Shown one piece after another: positions 20,912 to 32,664 of a DNA stretch of 64,000 nt. The DNA comes from Brachypodium distachyon. Its lineage: Eukaryota > Streptophyta > Magnoliopsida > Poales > Poaceae. Positions within the stretch are counted from its first letter, which is position 1, and every line of letters begins with the position of its first letter. The stretch spans positions 12,878,624 through 12,942,623 of the forward strand of contig NC_016134.3 of NCBI RefSeq assembly GCF_000005505.3. Reading direction: 5' to 3'. Both the position numbers and the translations under genes were made by a program. The notes under the pieces were generated by a model that made no database searches, was not told the DNA's origin, and saw only the letters and a program-made list of their open reading frames with translations.

Positions 20912-21818
20912 TGCAAGTTGGTCCAAATCCTCCGCTAAGAATCATCAGTGCGGTCAGTTTTTTTTGTCCATGTCATCCTCCTGCTTATAATTTCTCTTCT
21001 CCTAATTGCTGCTGGGCGGCATATAGTTCGATTATCTAGATATAATAATAGTACGTGATGTAGGGGATCTTTTTCATTGTGTGCAGACGTGCAGTGGAAA
21101 GAGTTACGACGAGCCAATGACTAGAAGCCATAATAGCTTCCGGTTCTGCAATGTCGTTGGTGCATTACTATTTCCCTCTTTTGGTATCAACAGTCCAGTT
21201 GATTTTACGAGAAAGTTCACTATAAATGTTATCTCTTGCTTTTGGGTGTGCAGTGTGTGATTAAGTTCCTCCCCTGCTTGCTAGTCCTGATATATATGGT
21301 TGTATTGTATCTTAATTTTTCTTCTGCTTTTGGTGCTGTTGTAAAGAACCATGCTATTAATATTGCCGCATCTTCTGTTTTGTGTGAGATCCTACTGTTT
21401 CTGTATTGTGACATTGTGTACTATGGAATAAAAGTCTGAGATGGGCTAGCTTGCGAAGCACTTTTACCATGTTCTGTGGAATAAATGGCCAGGATTCCTC
21501 TTCCGGACTGGTGGCGGATAGAGTTATGTTACACAATCTTGGGCTCGCAAAACCAGCATCTCCATGTCCACATGCATCACCTAGTCTCAACTGGAGAGCA
21601 ACACAAGCTTTGTAAGTGGTCTTGGATTCTTGGTCCCTTTCATAAAAAAAAACTAGTCTAGTAGGAGGGGTTACCCTCACCCACCCCAAAATTAAGACTA
21701 TCCTGATAGGATCGGGTGGTTACATATTCTCACTCTTAGCCATTCTGGCCCCCCGACCACGCAAGACCTGACCGAGTCCATCGAGATATGTATACAGACG
21801 GTTAATTAGGCTTTGATA
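20912..21818. other. Downstream of plus-strand NLR, nothing recognised
   Basis: This should contain the NLR 3' UTR. Only short frames without domains are present. It ends at a pair of MITEs. Confidence 0.4.
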
Positions 21819-21942
21819 CTCTCTCCGTCCAACAAAGGATGTCTTAATTTTGATTAAATTTGAATGCATCTATACATTAAGTTATGTCTACATACATTCA
21901 AATTTTCGCAAACTTGAGACATTTTTTGTTGGACGGAGGGAG
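21819..21942. mobile_element. Stowaway MITE
   Basis: The inverted ends ctctctccgtccaacaaagg and (reverse) ctccctccgtccaacaaaaa are flanked by TA on both sides. Confidence 0.85.
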
Positions 21943-22009
21943 TACCATTTTTTACACAATCTCGGACCCGCTAAGTCAGGTCTCTAGCCCACATGCACGA
22001 AAACTACTA

Positions 22010-22133
22010 CTCTCTACGTCCAACAAAAGATGTCTTAAGTTTGTCAAAATTTGGATGTATCTAGACGTGATTTAGTGTATAGATGCATTCAAATTTAGTC
22101 AAAGTTGAGACATCCTTTGTTGTACTCAGGGAG
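22010..22133. mobile_element. Stowaway MITE, second copy of the same family
   Basis: The ends ctctctacgtccaacaaaag and (reverse) ctccctgagtacaacaaagg have TA flanks. It is the same length as the copy 67 bp upstream and in the same orientation; the family resemblance is close. Confidence 0.82.
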
Positions 22134-22289
22134 TACAAGACTTGTCATCCCTTCAAGTTCATCATTGATGCTAAAATGTTACTAAGCCATTTCGCTCTTT
22201 GAAAAGATATGTCATATATATATCTTAGGCAGCCACACAGATAAGTCATCTCCGACGCTTCGCCGTAGGGGTTGTGTGTGTGTGTGTGT

Positions 22290-23664
22290 CTAAACAGGAA
22301 CCTACCCTAAGAGTTCCTATTTACCTTAAACAGGAACTATTCCCAACTACCACCTCCTACCACCGACGCGGGCGAGCGAGCGGCGGCGGAGGCCGACGCG
22401 AGGGAGCTCGCGGCGGCCGCCCGCGGCACCTCCTCCCGACGCGCCCCCCGGCTACCACCTTTTTCCCCGGCACGGGCGAGCGAGTGGCGGCGGAGGCCGA
22501 CGCGAGAGAGCCCGGGATAGAAATGGCGAGCTACCTCCCGTCGCGGGCGAGCAGACCTTCTTCTCCGGCGCGGGCGAGCGAGCGGCGGCGGAGGCAATCG
22601 GTAGTTCTACGATATATTTTGAACCTCTTGTCGAAATGATGCAAATTATACGGCGTTGGAAAGCTATGAACCAGACGCAACTTTTTTGTTTATAACGTTT
22701 TTGCTAATTCTTAACAGTTTAAGAGCAGTTTGCAAATTACCGTCCGCCGGATTACGACCAAACAAAAAACAGCGGACGATATTTTTACGATATATTTTGA
22801 AGCATTTGTCGGAATGATGCAAATGATACGGCGTTGGAAAGCTATGAACTAGACGCAACTTTTTCATGTATAAAGTTTTTGCTAATTCCTTACGGTTTAA
22901 GAGCAGATTTTGAATTACCGTCCGCTGTTCGAAACCGTCAGGAAGTTCATAGAGTATAAACGAGGAAGATATAAGCGGCGGAGGTTTAGAGACCGCCAGG
23001 AAGTTCACAGTCTATGAAACGGAAGTTCACTCGTGTATCGATGAAAGTTCAGAACGTTCACGCCCGCAGACCTTTTTGTTCTCTAACGCGGGCAAAAATT
23101 ACAGTCGGCGGATCTTCAGAGATCGTCAGGAAGTTCACAGTTTATGAAACGGAAGTTCACTCGTGTGGTCGATGGAAAGTTCATGTTGAGAAGTTCATTA
23201 GCTAGTTTCATGGGAGTTCACTTGTTTAGACTGAGAAGTTTAGATGCTCTTTCATGGGAGTTTCGTTTGTTTAGACTGAGAAATTCACTAGCTAGTTTCA
23301 TGGGAGTTGGCAAATTTTATTTGGGAAGTTCACTAGCTGGCACGCTGCAAAAATAGGGGTGTAGTAGCCTTGTTAATCTGGATTTGCAAAATTTTCTCGC
23401 CAAAAATCTTGTACCAGGGAAGTTCACGGTCTATAAAATAAGAAGTTCACACTTGTATTTAGGGAAGTTCAGTACATTCACGTCTGGACACCTCCTCCTT
23501 CTCCGGCACGGGCAAAATATTACAGCCGACGGAGGTTCAGAGACCGTCAGGAGTATAGCGTAGCGAGGGGAAGTTCACATCCGCAGCGAGGGAAGTTCAG
23601 TCGTGCAGGCGAGGAAGTTCGGATCGTTCCTTGTTTAGTTAAACAGGAACCGATTCCTGTTTAG
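22290..23664. mobile_element. TIR element packed with GAAGTTCAC motifs (about 1.4 kb)
   Basis: It is bounded by ctaaacaggaa (22,290-22,300) and its inverse ttcctgtttag (23,654-23,664); further copies of the same word sit just inside both ends. The left third is GC-rich (gggcgagcgagcggcggcgg repeats). The middle has a ~180-bp tandem pair (from about 22,605 and 22,788, each with cggcgttggaaagctatgaa). The right half carries about 14 copies of gaagttca(c). It encodes no protein. The superfamily and target duplication were not resolved; the left flank is a (tg)n tract. Confidence 0.6.
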
Positions 23665-24100
23665 CTTGTAGGTGTGTATATATATATCTTGGATCTTATA
23701 TGCATTATATGCATTGTAATGAAATGTGTTCGATCATGTATGTAAAGAAATTAAAATTCATACTGGTGCAATGTTTTTGTGCGACATAAATTGCCGCAGG
23801 TTAACATTGCCACCACCGATGGTGGGAAAGAAACAACAACTGCAAATTCATATATTTATCCACGGCCGGCCGGAGCCAGAGGCACAAGCTAAATTTTTAG
23901 CTATTGCAGTCAGTGTGATGCCACAACTGTTTTGCCGCTTTCAGTCTCACGAAAGAAACAACAACTGCAAATTCATACCCATTGTCATTGTTGCATATCC
24001 ACAGTACTATTACAAAAAACCTCCAGATTAACAATATATATAGCCAAAAACAACAAGGAAATTACATATTGTTCTATAAAGACACATATGCATGTGTTGA

Positions 24101-24739
24101 TCAAAAGTAGTTCTTCTCTTGCTCCTCATGCATGCAGTAGACCCGGCGGAACACGACGACCGTGGGGCCCGGCGGCGCGAGCTGCAGCCTGAGCGGGCAG
24201 CTGAAGCTCATCCCACGGGTGTTGCCGATGCCAAGCGAGATCTCCACGTCGAACCGCAGCTCCACATCGAAGGCGCCCGACGCGTTCTGCTTCTTGAATT
24301 CCTCCGCCGCCGCGTCGCCGATCACTCCCGATGGCACCTCCCCGCCGAGTCGCAGGAGGTGCACCTCCCTCCTGCGCGGCGGGTGCTCGTGCCCCTCGCC
24401 GGCTACGGCTGCGGTTCCCAGTCGGCGGTCGTGGAAGACGAAATTGGCCACCACGGGCTCCGTGTACTTGACGCTCATGGCCCTGTTGGTGTTGCGAACG
24501 GCCAGGGCGATCGAGACATTGAAGCCCAAGGAGGAGCTGTCGTTTGTTGTGGCCAAGGCAAATCTGTCGAGACGGGCGTCGTCGATGGCAGCCTTGACCT
24601 CGGGGATCACAGCGTAGCGCAAGGCCAGGAGAACCGTAGCTGCGAGAACCACGGCTACAGCCAAGACGATTCCTAAGCGCACGCGCCATGGCTTCAACTT
24701 GTCCTTGGTTGGCTGGGAGCACAAGTACCATCCGGCCAT
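24101..24739 (-). CDS. LEA_2 / NDR1-HIN1-like (NHL) membrane protein
   Basis: This single-exon gene encodes 212 residues from the ATG at 24,739 (MAGWYLCSQPTKDKLKPW); an ATG 30 codons upstream is in frame but adds an untypical extension. A basic cytosolic N-terminus is followed by one membrane segment (~23-45, GIVLAVAVVLAATVLLAL). The extracytosolic LEA_2 domain holds the family-typical NVSIALAVRNTNRAMSVKY (~75-93) and ends with SCPLRLQLAPPGP. Length and layout fit NHL proteins, plasma-membrane proteins that include NDR1, a partner in some NLR signalling. The reading frame is intact. The stretch GEGHEHPPRRREVHLLRLGG (~119-138) is less conserved. A role here is by family only. Confidence 0.85.
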   Translation of the reverse strand: MAGWYLCSQPTKDKLKPWRVRLGIVLAVAVVLAATVLLALRYAVIPEVKAAIDDARLDRFALATTNDSSSLGFNVSIALAVRNTNRAMSVKYTEPVVANFVFHDRRLGTAAVAGEGHEHPPRRREVHLLRLGGEVPSGVIGDAAAEEFKKQNASGAFDVELRFDVEISLGIGNTRGMSFSCPLRLQLAPPGPTVVVFRRVYCMHEEQEKNYF

Positions 24740-24839
24740 TATTCCTGCAGACCGCGGGTGATTCGATCTAGCTACTTGTGCCGTGTGGAGCTTGAGAAAA
24801 GCGATAGCCACACTTCTTGTTCGAACCAAAGTTGGAAGA

Positions 24840-25765
24840 GGGTGGTTTAATTAGTTGCTTTCAGGAAGAGCAAGAGCCTGGAGGGGAATCATAATACCGT
24901 GAAATTGTAAAATTGATTTTGACTTCAGTTTGTGAAAAGAGTGGACGTTCTAAAAGAAAGAAATTAATCTGAAATCGTATACGTATTTGAGTTCACCGAA
25001 ATGACTAAGATCGTCCAATTCGGAGTTCCAGTGAATTGATCTAGCTACCTAAATGTGAACTGAGCATATAGCTCCCGTGGTTGGTTCCTAATTGCGGCCA
25101 GTCCACCTACGGCAAACTAAGATCGTCCAATTCGGACGGTTTTCCTGTTTTCCTGTTTTCTGCCCTAGCAAACTTATCTTGCAACTTCCATATCTTGTTT
25201 TCGCAACATTTGTTTAATTTGTATTTGCATTCCTTTTAATTTTTTGCGGTTTCTTCTATGTCTACTACCACGACGCGTATGAGAATTAGGTCACAATTAA
25301 TCCAGTCGGTTAATTGCCTCTTGGATTTTGGCATACACTGTTGGGCTAAAAATGTGCTGTTTTCTTTTGGAAGGTGAGAGATCGATGTAATATATAGATC
25401 AATCATTAGCATTTTGGCAATCATGCAATAGGCCTGCAGACAAGCACAAAGCGACCGCTACTTTGCAACACCACACAAACAAGGGCCGCTGATTATTGAA
25501 GGTTTGCTTTATTTAGGAAATAAATGCTAAAAAATGAGCTCGGGTATCAAGACAAAAATGAGTACTTTGCATGAAGGTTTCGACTTTATGCAGAACAAGT
25601 TGTGCCTTATTTAACTACGTACAAAAGGGAGCACGACAGGTCAGACAAACCTGATGTCTGATAGCAAACATCATCGATCTGGACAACAATGACAGCATGA
25701 AAGCAAGACAGGGCAGCCGCCAACGTGCCTATCATTTGAGGCGAATATTCCATTCAATGTTGGAA
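24840..25765. other. Intergenic, nothing recognised
   Basis: The part next to 24,739 is the presumed LEA_2 promoter. A block at 25,440-25,620 weakly resembles 28,490-28,660 (both with gctgattattgaagg/caagg and ctttatgcagaac/caaaaac words), suggesting an old repeat. Confidence 0.35.
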
Positions 25766-26118
25766 TGGAGGGAGTGAACGTTTCGCACGCTTGCAGGTCC
25801 AGCAACGGGTAAAGTTGTCATTCACATATTCACATAGAAAGTTGTCGTCCGCACAGTAGTAAAGTTTCCACCTCACGACATAACTAAACTTTCGCTCCCT
25901 AACATTTTGGCGAGGCAGGGGTAAAGTTGCCACCGCAGAGAACTAATGTTGTCATCCTCACAGACTAAAGTTGCCATCTCACAGAACTAAAGTCGTCACA
26001 CCACAAGACACGTGGCGCGATCTCAATCACAGTCTTCCCGATCAGATGGCCAGCAGAACGTTTGCTCCGGGAAACTAAAGAGCGAACATTCGCTCATTAT
26101 AAATTCCATTCAAGGTTA
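25765..26118. mobile_element. Repeat-rich insertion with ~19-bp flanking direct repeats
   Basis: Near-identical direct repeats (attccattcaatgttggaa at 25,748-25,767; attccattcaaggttaggaa at 26,103-26,122) flank a segment with about eight degenerate units of aaagttgycaycncacag. A G-box-like gacacgtggc lies near 26,008. Long direct repeats suggest a non-LTR-type target duplication, but no coding sequence or poly(A) tail is seen. Confidence 0.4.
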
Positions 26119-26791
26119 GGAAATACACCCCAGCGGCTTCTATGCATGTCCAGTCCTGCAGTGTTATGTAGATCCTATGCGTCTAGTTAGTTAATTATGT
26201 GCGTGGTTGACAGCGAGACAAGAAGGTTAGCCGCCCAATTATTCAAAGTTGGAGTTAGTAAGATTTATTTTTGGGAGAGGTTGGAGTTAGTAAGAACGTC
26301 TCCAGCAAATCCCGTATATTGGACCGATCTGCAAAATAACCTCTATTCTATGCTTTTGGCCGGAAAAAAAAATGAACCAAACAGATCTCGTAAAATCGAT
26401 TGACCCGGAATATATTTTTCAGACCAGATCTGAAAACTTGAGCCAAAATACCCCATATTGCCCTTGCGGGCGAACATTTTCCTGAGCATCCATAAAAACA
26501 CCAGACAGTTGGCAGTTGGCGGGACAGTTGGCAACAAAATGGGTTGATTCAAGGATTGGTATCTTTTACAAACAACATGTGTTTTGGTTTGTATTTTTGC
26601 TATTTTTATTTCCTCTCAAAAAAAAGGAAAATGGCAAAATACAATCTACAAAAGAGCTAGCCTGATGAGATAACATGGAATCATCTATATCTATACCTAT
26701 ATTTTTAATAATTCCTATTTGGTGGTGGTTTTTCTAACTCTCTATATTGATGTGTGGGTAGAGTGAAAGTTGTTTTTAATTGTGAGCACAT

Positions 26792-26981
26792 TGTAACGCC
26801 CTGACGTCACCCTGGCAGGTCTCTAGGTTTCAAGACTGGCCCCACAGATAAACACATGTCTTTTCAGCGCACTTTGTGCTCACTCATGTGCTCCCGGGGA
26901 AAACTTCCCGGTTGGTCACCCATCTTCAAATTGGTATAGGTAGCCTATCAATCCTATTAAGCCATAGTTCAGTATGCCACA
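26792..26981 (-). mobile_element. Cassandra-like TRIM solo LTR carrying a 5S rRNA-derived segment
   Basis: On the minus strand it starts tgtgg and ends gttaca, so both LTR termini are TG...CA. It is flanked by a perfect 5-bp duplication, cacat, at 26,787-26,791 and 26,982-26,986. The interior reads gatgggtgaccaaccgggaa on the minus strand (~26,906-26,925), closely resembling the 3' part of plant 5S rRNA (gatgggtgacc...gggaagt), the hallmark of Cassandra TRIMs. At 190 bp it is shorter than usual Cassandra LTRs. No internal domain or second LTR is present, so it is a solo LTR. Confidence 0.8.
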
Positions 26982-26989
26982 CACATTGA

Positions 26990-29690
26990 CCTTGTGATTG
27001 TTGTTTAAATTATGTTTTGCACTATTAGGTAATGATAATTGCCCAAAACAGTCTTGCTAAAAGTGCTTAGCTGAATAAAAGGTTACCGGTGAGAAAGTTT
27101 GTCTAGAGAATATAATATTTAATGGTAGTGTCATTTTTAAAGGTTGGTATCACTGGATGTCATTTTTTATGGTGTGGAATTAATTGTTAAAACTGATGTT
27201 AATTTGATAAATGTGTTAAACTCATTATTTTAATTATGACCAGCACTGTTTTATAATATTCATGAGCCACCTCTTGTATTATTTATTTTCGATCCAATGG
27301 TGATGCGATTTAGAGTTAAAATGTAAAACCTGCAATATGAGACTACTAATCCCGCCAGAGGGTAGGAATAAATCAAGATACATTAACAAAAATCTTTAAA
27401 ATTGTAGCTTTTAGACACATCTATATAATACTCTGCCAGATTCTAATTTGAGGGACAATAATGTTGGTAACAACTCGTGGTGTTTTGCTTTAGCATGGAC
27501 CAAAGAAAACCTGTGGAACCAATGGTGAGCACAGATAGAAGTAGTAAGACACTATGTTGTGTTCTTGCAAGATGCATGGAACCAGAGAAAATTGATGCTC
27601 AAAAGGGAAGACTGCACATTTGTGCCGAGAGGGCGGAAACAAGATAAACACTAGCTTTTGCCGTGACTCATTAGGATAATGCAATGCACACATGTTGCCA
27701 GTTTTTTATAGGGTAACACTCCTCTAATAGGCGATTCCTTGCAGTCGTACTACTTCCTTCTTCTCTATCCTTCCTTTGTTATCATTCATTTTTACAAATT
27801 TTTTTTTTACAATTGCTGGTAGTTTCTTTTCTTCTTTTACTATACTAGATCTTTTTTAGCCTCTTTCTATATTTTTATTACTGTGCATAGCTGTTGCTTA
27901 AATTAATTCTGAGAATTTCAGTACATGCCTTCAAACGAGAGAAAAGCACTTTTTGTGGATGTTTGAATTTCTAGTGGCTCATACCCTATTGTACATGAGC
28001 CTCTAGAAATACAGTAAACATCAACAAAAAGTTCAGTAGACAGACCAACATTGAAAATGAAGTAGAATAGTGACCAAAGAATGAGGTATACCATGATTAA
28101 AATTGCAGTAAAATCCCTCCAAATGTGCAGTAGACTCCCTCGAAAACGTGCAGCTAATAGACACAAAATGAATTAGAAACTAGGAAGACTTGATTTATGC
28201 TATATTGCATAATACAGAATGACAATGACATCGACAAGAAGCTCAGCCGGATGACTATTCAAATTAGTGAGGTGCAAAAAATGGCAGGACACACAACATA
28301 AAAATGTACTGGGGTATCTTGTACGAAGACTAAAAAAAAAGAGATAGCACGACAAACTCGTCAGCATCCAGACAATGATATGAAACATGATATGGTAAAA
28401 AAATGATAGAAGAAAAGGTAAAAAGGGATTACCAAGACTTGATATGCTACCATATACGAATACAGAATGACAATCAATCACACAAGACCATCAACCGGCC
28501 GGCTGATTATTCAAGGTTGGGGCGTGGTAATTAGTTAATTACTGGGGGCCGAAAATTGCAAACATAATTTATGAGGACTTGGTATCAAGACTTTTTTTCT
28601 ACGGGGACTTGGTATCGTGCATGAATTCTTTCTACTTTATGCAAAAACAATCCCTTGATTTGTCTACCAAACAAAGCAGCTTCGTACGTCGATCTGCGCA
28701 AATGACCGCTCGCATGAGTGGTCTGACAAAAAAAAGTCAAGAAATTAATTGTCCTGACAGACGAGAGCAACTTTTTACCGTACGTACGTTGCCTACAAAT
28801 ATGCAAGAGGAGGCAGCATGTGCACTAGCTTATATACTACTAGCTAGCTGCAATGATACACCATATTATTATTTTCTAAGAAAAATATTTTATTTTCTTG
28901 TATTACATTCAATGCTCTATTCTTGATTGATATTGGTAAATATGTTCATTAGTCATAAGTTAATTAGCACCTTTCATGTTATGTTAGTTAGCTAGCGACC
29001 AAATTACAGTCGATAATCTTGTTGAAGTATGTGGTGGGCTGTCCATGGCTTGATCCTGATTATACTATTCGGCAATTGGCTACATTTTGTAAAGAGTGGT
29101 TAAGCTATAGACATGGACATATCTCCCGACAAATCGATGGAATCTAGGACAAAACTACAGTAAAATCATGTGTAGTACTTCTGCTTCTAAATATTTATAC
29201 ATTTAGGATTATTTAAGTCAAATTTTGTCACCTTAACCAGCTTTAATTTGTAGAAAAACCACAAGCATACGTAACACCAAACTAGCTAGTACCATTAGGA
29301 CCACTATTAAGTACATTTTCATATTGCATTTGTTTGGTATTTTTATCTATAAGATTGGTCAAAATTCAACTCCATATGTACATATAATTAGAAACGGCTG
29401 GAATATTTTCTAAAGGTACACAGTATACATCTAGGACGGAATAAATGCACGTTAGATGGAAATGTTTTTCATGCAACCACTAGGGAGGGTTCCCATCTAT
29501 ATATGAGCTCTTCTATAATATCTCAGAATTAATTTGAACTGTCTATTTTTTAGATCCAAGGGTTCAGATTTGATGATACTTCTAATATTTCAATTGAGGT
29601 GTGTGGAGTAATGACGTGGAGTATTCAAAGCAGGACATGGAGTAGTCGGACAAAAAAATAATATCCCGAAGCCCCCGACTGACGGTTTCC
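26990..29690. other. AT-rich intergenic, nothing recognised
   Basis: Only short frames without domains are visible. A block at 29,070-29,155 (gctacattttgtaaagagtg + gttaagc) recurs at 32,650-32,745, indicating an old dispersed duplication. Confidence 0.4.
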
Positions 29691-30125
29691 CCGTCCCCTC
29701 GCCCCATCCATCTTTCTCTCACCCGTTCGCATTATGTTCCACCGCCGCCGTCGGCCACCTCGCAGAGCAGCATCGAAAGCAAGGGGGCCGAGGAGGGGGA
29801 TCTAGCGGCGAGCGGCGGACACAACGACGCACGCTGGGGTCAGGGCGAGGAAGGCGGCGCGCGTTGGGCGAGGGCCAGGGACACAGCGGTGGCGCCCTTG
29901 TTTATAGCAAGGAGCAGGATCTGGCGGCGGCCGCGTCGCCGGAACGGCGACGACGAAGCCCACATCTCAGTGCGCGCGTACGTGGCGTGGTTCGCGGGCT
30001 GCAGCCCCACGTGGTTTGTGGTGGCCTACATCTCTCGACCGCCTCCTGCGCCGCCGCCGCCGCCGCCGTGGACTCCTACATCTCATCACCGCCGTGGTCA
30101 CCGCCGTCAAGTTCATGGATGACAT
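29690..30125. other. GC-rich island, no supportable product
   Basis: Short plus-strand frames are Arg/Pro-rich and overlap in two phases. It resembles the first exon or CpG-type promoter of a decayed gene. A similar GC-rich patch occurs at 31,900-32,200 in a minus-strand-like arrangement. Confidence 0.3.
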
Positions 30126-31162
30126 GTGAGTTGATTTTTGCCTGTCGCTCTCAGTTTAGCTTCTATGACGGCACTCGTCTAATCAAATCGCTTACATGAG
30201 ATAACTGAAACAGGAACAACTGGAATTCTCTAGATGAGGTTACTGTTTAGGAAAACTGAAATTCTTAGGAAGACATGAAAACTAGTTTAGTTTGGTTCAA
30301 ACGGCAGGCATGGACCATGAGAGGAATTCAGAGACACCATTCAGGAGTACGGTGAAGAGATAGCTTGATTCTCATATGAACCTTGTCCTTTTCTGCTTAA
30401 CTTGGACAACTTTATCTTACTTGATTTTTAGACCGACCATTATTGCAGACTTTCTATCTTGCATCTTTTGTGCATGTTTAAATCACAGCCAACCAGTTAT
30501 TAGTTGGGGACCTTAATTAGTCGGATGAACTTTTATGGGTCTTTGGTCATTAGTGATAGTCACAAAATTATCAGAGAAATTTGATCACTTTCAGGAGCAC
30601 TAGTCGAGCTTTTGTAGGAAGCACAATATTGTGGTTGAATACTTGAATGGGATCAATGAGAACATATGCGTGGTTCTATCTCAACAGCATAAAAACAAAA
30701 CTAATTAGATGGGAAATGTATAGTCACAATTTGAATGCTAGATGTAACTATGTAATTTGATCATTTTAGATGTCCTTGATCCGCAACCTATTATATTTTG
30801 TGTGTGCAGGTTACTCTATAGTGGTAGATGTAACTATGTATTATAAACTACATGGAGGCTAGTTTTTTCAAAGTTTAACTATGTGGTTCTGCTGGATCCT
30901 CTTCCAAAGCCATAGCCTAACTCTTACAATGGACAATTTATCAAACAATTATATGGAAATCTCTACATGGAAGATATACATGGCAGATTGGCATTGTGGA
31001 GCATAATCAGCATCCATGTTTTTACATGAGCTCACCAGATAAGCAGCCGGACACCACTCAACTTCATCACGTCGCAGGTGGTGGCCTAAACAAAGAAAAA
31101 TAGTAAGTTCATCTGCTAGACCATAGATAAAACAAGTACATACAACATCAAAATAGAAATGA

Positions 31163-31351
31163 TTACTTCAGGACAGGATATGTTCGCATGTCGTGATTTG
31201 GTTTGCCACATTCACTACAAGTTCCGATCCTTTTCCCGTCCACATTGGTTTTCCTAGATTTCTCATTGAATGGTTTCAATATCTCCTTACATGGAGCACC
31301 TTTTGGAAAAATCATTATTTCTGCACTCTGTTCCTCTGCTAGCTGCAACAC
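31163..31351 (-). pseudogene. Zinc-knuckle fragment, FAR1/MULE-related
   Basis: A 62-residue frame contains RIGTCSECGKPNHDMRTYP, a CCHC knuckle in which the last Cys is Tyr, so metal binding is probably lost. Zinc knuckles of this form end many FAR1-related and MULE-derived proteins. A potential acceptor (tatatag) lies just upstream on the minus strand, but no matching upstream exon with transposase or FAR1 motifs is visible. It is a terminal scrap; family assignment is tentative. Confidence 0.45.
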
Positions 31352-32556
31352 TTCCTATATATAAAATCGTTATTCATGCATATTGTGAAGGATCTAGACT
31401 GACACAAGTATCTCAAGCTTAAGTGTTACAGACTGGTTAAGATGCCTCTAAATGATATGCCTAGTTAATTATAAAGCAAGACCGTAAAAGAACAAACCGG
31501 CCTGTGCAAATGATTCTCCAAAAATTGCATAGCAAATTAGGAAAAACATAATGCTGCTTTCTCAATTACTAAGTGAACAACAGGATGCAGAGTGGATAGA
31601 AAATGCCAAACAATAATAAATTACTGTTAAAAACATGATGCAGCTGATGAGTAACATCCAGTTGAGTTATAAAAAATGCTCCAGTATAACAGATTACTGT
31701 TAAAAATATGATGCAGTTGGTACATAACACCTGGTTCTTCTTTATGGTAGAAATACAAGTTAATGTCAATCGCTCCAGTGGACAGTAAGGCAAGCTAACA
31801 GGCAAAGTAAACGACCACTATAAAAAGTGAGCGCATGCAAGAACATAAGAAATCCAGCCAAAAAAATTGATGATAGTTGAGAATATCAATGCAGACTTCG
31901 GGGCGTGGCCGGTGTTCTTCGGGAGAGGGTGCTCGGGCTTGTAGGTGGTTCGGTCTCGTTGGGCAGGAGGACGGTTGCTCTGTTGATATGGGGGAAGATG
32001 AGGGCGGCGGCGCGCTGTGAGGAGGGCGTAATCCAGCGGCGCGGGCTGGGTGAAGGACGGCGGCGGCGCGCGCTGGGGCGAGGGTGAGGGCCAGGGCCAG
32101 GGAGGCGGCGGCGCGGGCTGGGTGTAGGGCGGAGGCGGCTGCGGCGGGCGCTGGGGCGAGGAGGACGGCGGCGGAGAGAGAATTCGGGGGAGAGGAAATT
32201 ATGGAGGAGAGACGGCTCGGTGGTGATGACTGAGGAGACGACGCAGTTTTTCTTATTTTTACTAATACAAAATTGTGAAAAGACTGATATGCCCTTCCCA
32301 ATGCTCCATTGGAGGTGGATGAAGTATTGGATACGGGAGAATTTGCCATATATATATTTTCAAAATGAATGGATTACTGATTACAGGGGCACGTACACTT
32401 ACGCGTGAGATTAGGTATAGCCATGGCAGGCTGGCTGCGACTTGATCGGCCGCTGGTTCACGAATAAGCCTGTGAGCCCAAAGAGTAAAATCCAAAAAAG
32501 AAAAGAAAGAGAATGTTCTTTAGAGTTACAATTATTTATACAAGTGAGGGCTATAC

Positions 32557-32664
32557 TGTTTGATCTTGGCTTACTTTGATTAATTAACTTACTCGGGTAG
32601 TTGGCTACACTGTTTGATTTTGGCTTACTTTGATTAATTAACTTACTCGGGTAGTTGGCTACAT
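32557..32664. repeat. 54-bp tandem duplication
   Basis: The unit tgtttgatcttggcttactt ... gtagttggctacac occurs twice in direct tandem with one or two differences. Confidence 0.8.

Noticed and set aside
31795..32349. 184-codon minus-strand ORF
   Set aside because: Mostly Ala/Pro repeats from a GC-rich tract, without conserved motifs or supporting splice context.
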